A stretch of 64,000 bases of DNA from Pseudobutyrivibrio sp. 49 (GTDB lineage Bacteria > Bacillota > Clostridia > Lachnospirales > Lachnospiraceae), in assembly GCF_900100545.1 (NCBI RefSeq), contig NZ_FNDP01000013.1, positions 1 to 64,000 of the forward strand. Direction: 5' to 3'. The notes beneath the pieces were generated by a model that saw nothing but the letters and a program-made list of their open reading frames with translations, searched no databases and was not told the DNA's origin. The translations under genes and the position numbers were made by a program. Position 1 is the stretch's first letter. Each line of letters opens with the position of its first letter. Positions 35,401 to 43,097 of this stretch are shown here, in pieces.

Positions 35401-35405
35401 TTGTG

Positions 35406-36539
35406 TTATACCTCCCCAACTGGCATATCATATCTGTTCTTGTTACCGGTAACGATGCGGATTCCATTTTCCCCAATATATGTGGATCCGCTGAGCAACG
35501 TCTCATGGCTTTCTACAATGCAGTTCTCCACGTGCACGTTGTCTCCTATATATGCTCCGTTCAAAATGACGCAGTTTTTAACCACCGAATTGTTTCCAAC
35601 AAACGCCTTCTTGAACAGTACAGAATTCTCTACAGTGCTGTTAATGATACATCCTCCAGCAATAAGCGAGTTCTTAACCCTTGATCCTGCGTTATATTTT
35701 GCAGGTGGAAGGTCATGAGTCTTAGAGAAGACTCCTGGCTCAGAGTGGAAGAAATTATCTCTAACATCCTTGCGTAAGAAATCCATGTTTGCTTTGAAGT
35801 AGCTGTCTACGTCTGCAATGTTTGACCAGTAGCCTTCCATTTTGTAGCCGTAAATTTTCTTCATGCTCTTGTATCTTATGAGAATGTCTGTAACAAAATT
35901 GTACCTGCCCTCTCGATTGCACTCCTCCAATAAATCGATAAGAGCTCTTCTTCTAATGATATAGACACCAGCAGAAACCATATCAGAGTTTGCCACCATA
36001 GGCTTTTCTTCGAACTCAGTGATTCTGCCATCTCTATCCATTGTAACCACACCGTATCTGTTGATGTCATCGCCCTCTGGAAGCTTAGCGCAAACCACTG
36101 TGATATCAGCCTGCTTCTCAATATGATAATCGAGAACCTTATTGAAGTCCAGTTTATAAACGCCATCTCCACTTGCAATGATTACGTATGGCTCATGTCT
36201 CTTCTTTAAGAAATCAATGTTCTGCCAAATAGCATCTGCAGTACCTCTGTACCACCAGCTATTGTTTGTAGTAACTGTTGGTGTGAACAGGAAAAGACCT
36301 CCCTGCTTTCTACCAAAGTTCCACCACTTTGATGAATTAAGATGCTCGTTTAGAGAACGAGCGTTGTACTGTGAAAGTACTGCTACTGTCTGGATGTGTG
36401 AATTTGTCATGTTTGAAAGAACAAAATCAATACATCTGTAGCTTCCGCCTATTGGCATTGCAGCGATGGCACGCTTGTCCGTCAACTGCTGCATTCTGCT
36501 GCTATTTCCACCTGCTAGTATAATTCCTAATGCTTTCAT
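35406..36539 (-). CDS. glgD: Glucose-1-phosphate adenylyltransferase, GlgD subunit
   Basis: 377 residues. Nucleotidyltransferase domain followed by a left-handed beta-helix of hexapeptide repeats ([18 protein letters not shown] region). It is the non-catalytic partner: where GlgC reads GSRLG...KPAVSFGG, this reads [20 protein letters not shown], and the Lys that binds substrate is absent. In Bacillus and Clostridia it raises activity of GlgC in a heterotetramer that makes ADP-glucose for glycogen. Start overlaps the glgC stop by four bases. Confidence 0.95.
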   Translation of the reverse strand: MKALGIILAGGNSSRMQQLTDKRAIAAMPIGGSYRCIDFVLSNMTNSHIQTVAVLSQYNARSLNEHLNSSKWWNFGRKQGGLFLFTPTVTTNNSWWYRGTADAIWQNIDFLKKRHEPYVIIASGDGVYKLDFNKVLDYHIEKQADITVVCAKLPEGDDINRYGVVTMDRDGRITEFEEKPMVANSDMVSAGVYIIRRRALIDLLEECNREGRYNFVTDILIRYKSMKKIYGYKMEGYWSNIADVDSYFKANMDFLRKDVRDNFFHSEPGVFSKTHDLPPAKYNAGSRVKNSLIAGGCIINSTVENSVLFKKAFVGNNSVVKNCVILNGAYIGDNVHVENCIVESHETLLSGSTYIGENGIRIVTGNKNRYDMPVGEV

Positions 36540-37810
36540 AATCGATCACCTGCCTTGATAATGTAGCCACCACTAGCTAATTGTCCGTCAGGATAATCTC
36601 CCTCGCTGGTCTCGCCCTTGATAGCTGTGTTCTTTCCAATAGTTACATTTGCTGGGATAATAGAATTTTCTCCGATTACCGCTAATCCAAAGGAATATAC
36701 GCTGGCATTCAGTCTGCTTTCTACTTCCTCGCCCTGACCAATCTTAGCGTTATCGCCAATGACTGTGTTCTCGGCAACAATCGATTTATCTATTACACAG
36801 TTCTTTCCAATTTTAACGCCTTCCATAATGATGGAATCGCGGATAACTGTGCCTTCCTCAATAACTACGCCTGCGCCTAGTACTGAGTTGTATACCTCTC
36901 CATAAATCTGAGCACCCGCGCCCACAATCGCCTTTTCTACTACTGCAGAGCTGGCTACGAACTGTGGTTCAATGATGTTCTGATTAGTATATATCTTCCA
37001 GAATTCCTCGTAGAGGTTGAACTCTGGAATTAAATCTATAAGCTCCATATTGGCTTCCCAATATGAACCAAGTGTTCCTACGTCCTTCCAATAGCTGTTA
37101 AACTCATAAGCATACATTGGCGAACCCTTCTCATGAAGATATGGGAGCACGTGCTTACCAAAATCGCAATTGCTTTGATCCTTAAGGGCCAAAAGAGATT
37201 CCTTAAGAGCCTTCCAACTAAAGATATAAATACCCATTGAAGCCAAATTACTACGTGGCTGAGGTGGCTTCTCCTCAAACTCGCTGATTCGCTTATCATC
37301 ATCAGCAATAACAACTCCAAATCGCGATGCTTCCTCAATAGGAACTGGTATTACAGCAATAGTAACATCAGCACCCTTAGCCTTATGAAAATCTAACATA
37401 GCTTCGTAATCCATCTTGTAAATGTGATCTCCCGAAAGGATAAGCACATACTCAGGATTATAGTTTTCCATGTACTTAATGTTTTGGAAAATTGCGTTAG
37501 CTGTACCAGAATACCACTCAGATGTATCACTCTTCTCGTAAGGAGGGAGAACAGTAACACCACCATTGTTTCGATCCAAATCCCATGGAATACCAATTCC
37601 AATATGAGAGTTCAAAACAAGTGGCTGATACTGCGTTAGTACGCCAACGGTATCAATCCCTGAATTGATACAATTTGATAGAGGAAAGTCGATAATACGA
37701 TACTTACCTCCGAAAGAGACAGCTGGCTTTGCCACGTCTGACGTTAGTACGCCCAAGCGGCTTCCTTGCCCACCAGCCAAAAGCATTGCGATCATTTCTT
37801 TTCTAATCAT
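36536..37810 (-). CDS. glgC: Glucose-1-phosphate adenylyltransferase, GlgC catalytic subunit
   Basis: 424 residues from the ATG at 37808-37810, where the protein opens as other GlgC do ([20 protein letters not shown]). An earlier in-frame ATG at 37837-37839 is possible; neither has an ideal ribosome site. The active site is intact: [44 protein letters not shown], and a hexapeptide beta-helix at the C end. It makes ADP-glucose, the committed step of glycogen synthesis. First gene of the operon; glgA and other glycogen genes are not in the window. Confidence 0.95.
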   Translation of the reverse strand: MIRKEMIAMLLAGGQGSRLGVLTSDVAKPAVSFGGKYRIIDFPLSNCINSGIDTVGVLTQYQPLVLNSHIGIGIPWDLDRNNGGVTVLPPYEKSDTSEWYSGTANAIFQNIKYMENYNPEYVLILSGDHIYKMDYEAMLDFHKAKGADVTIAVIPVPIEEASRFGVVIADDDKRISEFEEKPPQPRSNLASMGIYIFSWKALKESLLALKDQSNCDFGKHVLPYLHEKGSPMYAYEFNSYWKDVGTLGSYWEANMELIDLIPEFNLYEEFWKIYTNQNIIEPQFVASSAVVEKAIVGAGAQIYGEVYNSVLGAGVVIEEGTVIRDSIIMEGVKIGKNCVIDKSIVAENTVIGDNAKIGQGEEVESRLNASVYSFGLAVIGENSIIPANVTIGKNTAIKGETSEGDYPDGQLASGGYIIKAGDRL

Positions 37811-37926
37811 CCTTTTTTCATCTGCCTTTCTCATGGTGTCCGTCAAGGATGTGCCAATTAAAAAGAACTCTAGCACTCCCCATTAAAAGTTGTAAAATTT
37901 AACGAATTCTACACTCTTATGCATTT

Positions 37927-37955
37927 AGTATAACAAAGTGATAATTTACACGCAA
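37927..37955 (-). promoter_or_regulatory. glgC operon promoter
   Basis: Minus strand TTGCGT (37950-37955), 17-base spacer, TATACT (37927-37932). Confidence 0.65.
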
Positions 37956-37992
37956 TATTATTCTAATTTTTTACGATATACTCGTTAATTAT

Positions 37993-38022
37993 TTGACAAT
38001 TCACCGTCATATTCACTAAAAT
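37993..38022 (+). promoter_or_regulatory. murC promoter
   Basis: Perfect TTGACA (37993-37998), 18-base spacer, TAAAAT (38017-38022), in the 310-base divergent region between glgC and murC. The rest of that region is AT-rich and holds no gene that I can see. Confidence 0.7.
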
Positions 38023-38120
38023 AATCCATATTTTTTACCAACTTGACCCTTGAATGTAGACGCAATTGGGGGTATTGTAGGGAAGGTATTCTTTAATAAG
38101 AAAAGAAGGAAGAAAAAACA

Positions 38121-39500
38121 ATGTATAAAATTGATTTTAATAACAAAATCCACGTCCACTTTATCGGAATCGGTGGTATCAGCATGAGCGGTCTTGCTGA
38201 GATTCTTCTTGGAGCAGGATTTACTATTTCTGGTTCAGACAGAGATTCCTCTGATTTAACTAAGCACCTTGAGGCTCTCGGAGCAAAGGTTAATTACCCA
38301 CAGGCTGCTTCTAATATCACAGAGGATATTGATTTAATTGTTTACACAGCAGCTATTTCAGAAGATAATCCAGAGCTTATGGCAGCAAAGGCTTCAGGAA
38401 AGCCAATGCTTACACGTGCAGAGCTTCTTGGTGAAATCATGGCAAACTACAGCGAGTCCATCACAGTTGCTGGTACTCACGGAAAGACTACTACCACTTC
38501 AATGGTTAGTCAGATTCTCCTTGAGACATCAACAGAACCTACTATTACAGTTGGTGCTATTCTTGACGCTATCCACAGCAATGTTCATGTTGGTAACAGT
38601 GATGTCTTCGTAGCAGAGGCTTGTGAATACACAAACAGCTTCCACAGCTTCTTCCCTAAGTACAACATCATTCTTAATGTAGAAGCAGACCATCTTGATT
38701 TCTTCAAGAACCTTGATAATGTTCGTGCATCCTTCAGACAGTTCGCTGAGAACACTTCTGAAAACGGAATCCTTATTATCAATAATGAGATTGAAAATAC
38801 TTCCTACTTCACAGAAGGCCTTAAATGTAAGGTAATCACCTACGCTCTTCACGGTGAAGCAGATATTGTTCCTACTGATATAAGTTACGACGAGAAGGGC
38901 TTTGCAAGCTTCGTACCTGTTTACAAGGGACAGGCCCTTGAAAGAATCACTCTTCACGTACCTGGAGACCACAACATCAGCAATGCACTTTCAGCTATTG
39001 TACTTTGCATTGAGATGGGTGTTGATTATGAATGTATCAAAACTGGTCTTTCAAAGTTTGGCGGTGCACATCGTCGTTTTGAGCTTAAGGGCACTTACAA
39101 CGGAGCTACTGTTATTGATGACTATGCACATCACCCAACAGAGATTCGTGCCAGCCTTGCAGCTGCAGCAAACTACCCACACAACCGTGTAGTGGTTTGC
39201 TTCCAGTCACATACTTACACACGTACACTTAGTTTATTAGATGATTTCGCAGAGGCTTTAAGCGCCGCTGATTTAGTTATCCTTCCAGACATTTACGCAG
39301 CCCGCGAGCCAGACATTTACGGAGTCAGCTCAAAGGACATTGCAGACCGTCTTGAAAAGCTTGGAACAGAAGCCCATTATTTAGGCACATTTGACGCCTG
39401 TGAAAAATTTTTGAAAAAAAATCTTTTAAACAATGACTTGTTGATAACTATGGGAGCCGGAGACGTGTATTTAGTAGGCGAAAATCTACTTAAGAATTAG
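38121..39500 (+). CDS. murC: UDP-N-acetylmuramate--L-alanine ligase
   Basis: 459 residues, AAGGAAG before the ATG. Adds L-alanine to UDP-MurNAc with ATP. Signatures: HFIGIGGISMSGLAEI (UDP-substrate Rossmann motif), AGTHGKTTTTSM (ATP loop), EADHLDFF, GAHRRFELKG and DDYAHHPTEI. Complete. Codon use is skewed to the same set as the next genes. It is followed at once by a cluster of DnaA boxes and a terminator. Confidence 0.97.
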   Translation: MYKIDFNNKIHVHFIGIGGISMSGLAEILLGAGFTISGSDRDSSDLTKHLEALGAKVNYPQAASNITEDIDLIVYTAAISEDNPELMAAKASGKPMLTRAELLGEIMANYSESITVAGTHGKTTTTSMVSQILLETSTEPTITVGAILDAIHSNVHVGNSDVFVAEACEYTNSFHSFFPKYNIILNVEADHLDFFKNLDNVRASFRQFAENTSENGILIINNEIENTSYFTEGLKCKVITYALHGEADIVPTDISYDEKGFASFVPVYKGQALERITLHVPGDHNISNALSAIVLCIEMGVDYECIKTGLSKFGGAHRRFELKGTYNGATVIDDYAHHPTEIRASLAAAANYPHNRVVVCFQSHTYTRTLSLLDDFAEALSAADLVILPDIYAAREPDIYGVSSKDIADRLEKLGTEAHYLGTFDACEKFLKKNLLNNDLLITMGAGDVYLVGENLLKN

Positions 39501-39606
39501 TTATCCACATTATCCACATTTTTTTGAGGTATTTTCCCCACAAAGAAATGTGGATTTTTTTATCCCTTTTTTGCTACCTTGGGGACACTTTTCCACATTA
39601 TCCACA
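39501..39606 (+). promoter_or_regulatory. Cluster of DnaA boxes
   Basis: Perfect boxes TTATCCACA at 39501-39509, 39510-39518 and 39598-39606, a one-mismatch box TTTTCCACA at 39589-39597, and a partial reverse box TGTGGATTT at 39549-39557. The forward boxes come as two head-to-tail pairs with no gap. They lie between the murC stop and the promoter of the replication genes dnaD and dnaI. DnaA, the initiator protein, should bind here. Confidence 0.85.
39512..39561 (+). terminator. murC terminator built on a DnaA box
   Basis: ATCCACATTT (39512-39521) pairs with AAATGTGGAT (39546-39555) over a 24-base loop and is followed by seven T. The left arm is part of the second DnaA box, so the partial reverse box is its complement in the stem. 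Confidence 0.65.
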
Positions 39607-39614
39607 ATCCTCGC

Positions 39615-39637
39615 AAACCCTTTATTTACAAGGGTTT
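39615..39637. promoter_or_regulatory. Inverted repeat upstream of dnaD
   Basis: AAACCCTT-TATTTAC-AAGGGTTT, 8-bp arms and a 7-base loop, no T tract after it. It sits just above the dnaD promoter; a repressor site or residual hairpin are both possible. Confidence 0.5.
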
Positions 39638-39672
39638 CAGGACTTCAGAGCCTTTTCTTTTCAATGTGACTT

Positions 39673-39681
39673 TGCTATAAT
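39673..39681 (+). promoter_or_regulatory. Extended -10 promoter of dnaD operon
   Basis: TGCTATAAT: perfect -10 (39676-39681) with the TG of an extended -10; no clear -35. A start near 39688 leaves a 27-base leader that holds GAGGGAG. Confidence 0.65.
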
Positions 39682-39714
39682 TTGCCACATAGTAAAGAGG
39701 GAGATGAATAATTT

Positions 39715-40839
39715 ATGGCTGACATCATGTTGCACACAACTGGAAGCACAGGCTTCACCTGTGTTTCAAATACTTTCATAGACGATTTCATGAAAGACGC
39801 CAATGGAGAATATGTTAAGGTTTACCTTTATCTGCTTCGTTGTCTTACTAGAGATGGGTTCGAATTTTCCATCTCGCAGTTGGCGGACTGTTTAGACCAC
39901 ACAGAGAAAGACGTAATGCGTGCCTTTACTTATTGGGAGAAAGTAGGCCTGCTTCGCCTTGAGTATTCTTCAGATAATGAGCTTTCTGGAATCTACTTAG
40001 TCGATGTGAATGGAAATGGATATGGCAGAACAGAGAGTCCTGTCATATCCAACATTACATCCATGAACAAGGCTGCTCGCGTCACTACTACAGCGACCAA
40101 CAATATTGCTTCTGTATACACCGCTGAGACGAAACCAAGCTACAGCCCTGACCAGCTCAGAGCATTCAGTGAAGACTCACAGGTGGAGGATATGATTTTC
40201 GCTATTCAGACTTATCTGAAGCGACCACTGTCTATCAGCGACACAACCACCCTTCTATTCTGGTATGACAGCCTCCACTTCTCAGTGGATCTTATCCAAT
40301 ACCTTGTAGAGACCTGCATCGGCGGTGGACACAGCAGCTTCCATTACATGGACACCGTTGCTCGCAACTGGGCTGAGGACGGTATCACTACAGTAGACGA
40401 GGCTATCAGCACATCAAGCGCACGTAACAACCTTGTGTACTCTGTAATGAAGTCTTTCGGTATTTCAGGAAGAGTATTAGTTGAGTCAGAGCTCAACTTC
40501 GTTAATAAATGGTCAGGTTTATACGGAATGGATCTTGATTTAATTAGCGAAGCCTGCAAGCGCACTATTCTGCAGACTAACAAAGCATCCTTCCAGTATG
40601 CCGATTCCATCATCACAAGCTGGCACAAGTCAGGCGTCAGGACAATGGCAGACGTTGAAAGACTTGATTATGAGCACAGCATGGCAAATGTAGCTAACAT
40701 TTCTTCAGCTGCACGTGCAAGAAATAATGGAACTAATGGTAGCGCAGCTGCAAAGCAAAAGAACACAACAAAGTTCCAGAATTTCTCACAGAGAGATTAT
40801 AATTACGTTGAATTAGAGAAAAAATTATTAGGAAACTAG
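39715..40839 (+). CDS. dnaD: DnaD-domain replication initiation protein
   Basis: 374 residues. N-terminal winged helix (about 1-100: EYVKVYLYLLRCLTRDGFEFSISQLADCLDHTEKDVMRA region) and two helical DnaD-type C2 domains (about 150-235 and 240-320), the second with YADSIITSWHKSGVRTMADV, close to the YIxxILxxWxxxGI signature of DnaD/DnaB. In Bacillus, DnaD and DnaB remodel the origin and load the helicase with DnaI. A flexible Ala/Asn-rich stretch precedes the C-terminal tail. GAGGGAG lies before the ATG. The gene is 12 bases ahead of the DnaI-like gene and behind the DnaA-box cluster. Confidence 0.9.
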   Translation: MADIMLHTTGSTGFTCVSNTFIDDFMKDANGEYVKVYLYLLRCLTRDGFEFSISQLADCLDHTEKDVMRAFTYWEKVGLLRLEYSSDNELSGIYLVDVNGNGYGRTESPVISNITSMNKAARVTTTATNNIASVYTAETKPSYSPDQLRAFSEDSQVEDMIFAIQTYLKRPLSISDTTTLLFWYDSLHFSVDLIQYLVETCIGGGHSSFHYMDTVARNWAEDGITTVDEAISTSSARNNLVYSVMKSFGISGRVLVESELNFVNKWSGLYGMDLDLISEACKRTILQTNKASFQYADSIITSWHKSGVRTMADVERLDYEHSMANVANISSAARARNNGTNGSAAAKQKNTTKFQNFSQRDYNYVELEKKLLGN

Positions 40840-40851
40840 GGGGGAATACAT

Positions 40852-41844
40852 ATGGCATTAACTAATGAACAGTATGATGCTCTTATGCGTCAGTACAACC
40901 ACAAGCAGGCTCGTAATAATCAAATCGTTGCTTACCGTACTGATGAGGTTTACTCAGCTATTCCTGCTCTTTCACAGTTAGATGAAGAAGTTTCAAAGGT
41001 TTCAGTATCTTCTATCACTGCCATCTTCAGCGGCAGCGATATACAAACAGCGGCTGCAGAGTCAAGAAAAAGGCTCTCAGAATTAAAAAAGCGCCGCGTT
41101 AATCTTATGGAATCGGCAGGTTTTCCTGCTGATTATCTTGAGCCACCATACGACTGTCCTGATTGCAAGGACACAGGTTATGTAGATGGAAAACGTTGCC
41201 ACTGCTTCAAGCAGGCTGCTATCAATCTAGTTTACAAGCAGTCTAACATCAGCAACATCCTTTCAAAGGAAAATTTCGACTATTTTGACTTAAATGTATA
41301 CGACGAAAATTACTATGAGGGTAATTCTGACGTCAGCGCAAGGGCTACTGCACAAATAGCCCTAGAAAGAGCGCAAAACTTTGTGCAAAATTTCAAGACA
41401 AAAGGTGGTAATTTAATGTTGCTTGGACAGACTGGTTGCGGTAAAACCTTTCTTTCCAACTGCATAGCTAAGGCGCTATTAGACGAAGGCATATCTGTTA
41501 TTTACTTTACAGCCTCTGAGCTATTCAAAGTATTTGAGGATCAGACTTTCAAAAAACACGTTAATGTTGAGGATTTACACGATCAGATTTTTGATTGTGA
41601 CCTGCTCATCATCGACGACCTCGGCACTGAATTTCCTAATAATTTCACTATTACAAAGCTATTCCAGTGCTTAAATGAAAGATTGCTCAGAAACAAATCC
41701 ACAGTGATTTCCACAAACCTTTCTCTCGAAGAAATGAGAGATACTTACAGTGAAAGAATTACTTCGCGAGTATTTTCATATTATGATGCCATCAGGCTCA
41801 TTGGAGATGATATTCGTATTAAGAAAGTAATGATGAATAAATAA
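40852..41844 (+). CDS. dnaI: DnaI/DnaC-type helicase loader ATPase
   Basis: 330 residues with GGGGGG before the ATG. The N-terminal part contains a zinc-binding CPDCKDTGYVDGKRCHC motif near residue 100, as in DnaI. The AAA+ domain has Walker A GQTGCGKTF, Walker B LLIIDDLGTE and the arginine finger region near SERITSRV. It would load the replicative helicase at origins and restart sites. Gene order dnaD-dnaI matches the primosome operons of Firmicutes. All motifs are intact. Confidence 0.93.
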   Translation: MALTNEQYDALMRQYNHKQARNNQIVAYRTDEVYSAIPALSQLDEEVSKVSVSSITAIFSGSDIQTAAAESRKRLSELKKRRVNLMESAGFPADYLEPPYDCPDCKDTGYVDGKRCHCFKQAAINLVYKQSNISNILSKENFDYFDLNVYDENYYEGNSDVSARATAQIALERAQNFVQNFKTKGGNLMLLGQTGCGKTFLSNCIAKALLDEGISVIYFTASELFKVFEDQTFKKHVNVEDLHDQIFDCDLLIIDDLGTEFPNNFTITKLFQCLNERLLRNKSTVISTNLSLEEMRDTYSERITSRVFSYYDAIRLIGDDIRIKKVMMNK

Positions 41845-41870
41845 ATAAAATATCTTTCAAGGAGCAAACA

Positions 41871-43049
41871 ATGCCAAATAATGAAATCGTGTTGGAAAAC
41901 ACACCACCTATGGCTGAGCTTGGATTAATTCCACACAAGAGCTGTACAGCCATCTCGGAGCGAGTTAATGACTACCTTCTTAAGTGGAGACAGGAGCGTA
42001 AAAGCGACCAGTCTATTATCACTCTAGCAGGTTACCGTAGTGATTCCTACATTGTTGATGCCGATTGCCCACGTTTCGGTTCAGGCGAAGCAAAGGGTAT
42101 TATTAAGCAGTCTGTACGTGGACTTGATTTATACATCCTTGTTGATGTTACAAATTACAGCCTTACTTACACTGTTTGTGGTCATGAGAACCACATGAGT
42201 CCAGATGATATCTTCTGCGATTTAAAGCGTATCATCGCAGCAGCTATGGGAAAAGCAAAGCGCATTACTGTTATTATCCCATTCCTTTACGAAGGACGTC
42301 AGCACCGTAGAAGTGCTCGTGAATCCCTTGATTGTGCTATGGCACTTCAGGAGCTCGTTAACATGGGTGTTGATAACATCATCACATTTGATGCTCACGA
42401 CCCACGTGTTCAGAATGCGATTCCACTTCACAGCTTTGAGACAGTTTCACCTACATACCAGTTCCTTAAGGGCATCTTTAAGAACTGCAAGGACTTAAAG
42501 CTTGATAACGATAATCTTATGATTATCTCACCAGATGAGGGTGGTACAAAGCGTGCCGTATACATGGCATCTGTTTTAGGTGTTAATGTTGGTATGTTCT
42601 ACAAGCGTCGTGATTACAGCCGCATCGTAGATGGACGTAATCCTATCGTCGCTCACGAATTCCTTGGAAATGACGTTGCTGGTAAGGACGTTATCATCGT
42701 AGATGATATGATTTCTTCTGGCGAATCAATGATAGATGTAGCTACAGAGCTTAAGAAGCGCAACGCAAAGCGTATCTTCGTAGTAGCCACATTCGGACTC
42801 TTTACAAACGGAATGGATAAGTTCGATAAAGCTGTTGCAGACGGCATTATCTACCGTGTTGTTACAACAAACCTTACTTACCTTCCAGAAGAAGTTCAGA
42901 GCAAAGACTACTTCATCAAGTGTGATATGTCTAAGTACATCGCATACATCATCGATACTCTCAATCACGAGTGCTCAATCTCAGAGCTCCTCAATCCATA
43001 TGGACGTATCGAAAAGCTCATCACACGTTACAAAAACGGCGAATACTAA
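41871..43049 (+). CDS. prs: Ribose-phosphate pyrophosphokinase, long form
   Basis: 392 residues, AAGGAG before the ATG; typical enzymes have about 315. It makes PRPP for nucleotides, His and Trp. The N-terminal half is extended by about 70 residues. ATP and ribose-binding parts are recognisable: RQHRRSARES, FDAHDPRVQNAI (in place of the common DLHxxQIQGFF), SPDEGGTKRA, the flexible loop YKRRDYSR and the PRPP loop VIIVDDMISSGESM. The divergence at the FDAHDPRVQ site makes this a distinct class, common in Clostridia. Last gene of the dnaD operon, with a strong terminator after it. Confidence 0.9.
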   Translation: MPNNEIVLENTPPMAELGLIPHKSCTAISERVNDYLLKWRQERKSDQSIITLAGYRSDSYIVDADCPRFGSGEAKGIIKQSVRGLDLYILVDVTNYSLTYTVCGHENHMSPDDIFCDLKRIIAAAMGKAKRITVIIPFLYEGRQHRRSARESLDCAMALQELVNMGVDNIITFDAHDPRVQNAIPLHSFETVSPTYQFLKGIFKNCKDLKLDNDNLMIISPDEGGTKRAVYMASVLGVNVGMFYKRRDYSRIVDGRNPIVAHEFLGNDVAGKDVIIVDDMISSGESMIDVATELKKRNAKRIFVVATFGLFTNGMDKFDKAVADGIIYRVVTTNLTYLPEEVQSKDYFIKCDMSKYIAYIIDTLNHECSISELLNPYGRIEKLITRYKNGEY

Positions 43050-43056
43050 AAACACT

Positions 43057-43086
43057 AAAGGCCCCGCACATAATGTGCGGAGCCTT
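43057..43086. terminator. Bidirectional terminator between convergent genes
   Basis: AAAGGC-CCGCACA / TGTGCGG-GCCTTT stem with a TAA loop and one mismatch; TTTTTT on the plus side, TTT on the minus side. It ends prs and probably the LTA-synthase-like gene. Confidence 0.9.
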
Positions 43087-43097
43087 TTTTAATGTCT

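Noticed and set aside
37811-37876. Longer GlgC start at the first in-frame ATG
   Set aside because: The extra residues do not match the conserved N end of GlgC, which starts at [14 protein letters not shown]; no ribosome site supports the longer form.
39501-39606. Chromosomal origin oriC
   Set aside because: DnaA boxes are present but there is no dnaA, dnaN or rnpA-rpmH context, and no clear unwinding element. A regulatory or titration site is the better reading.
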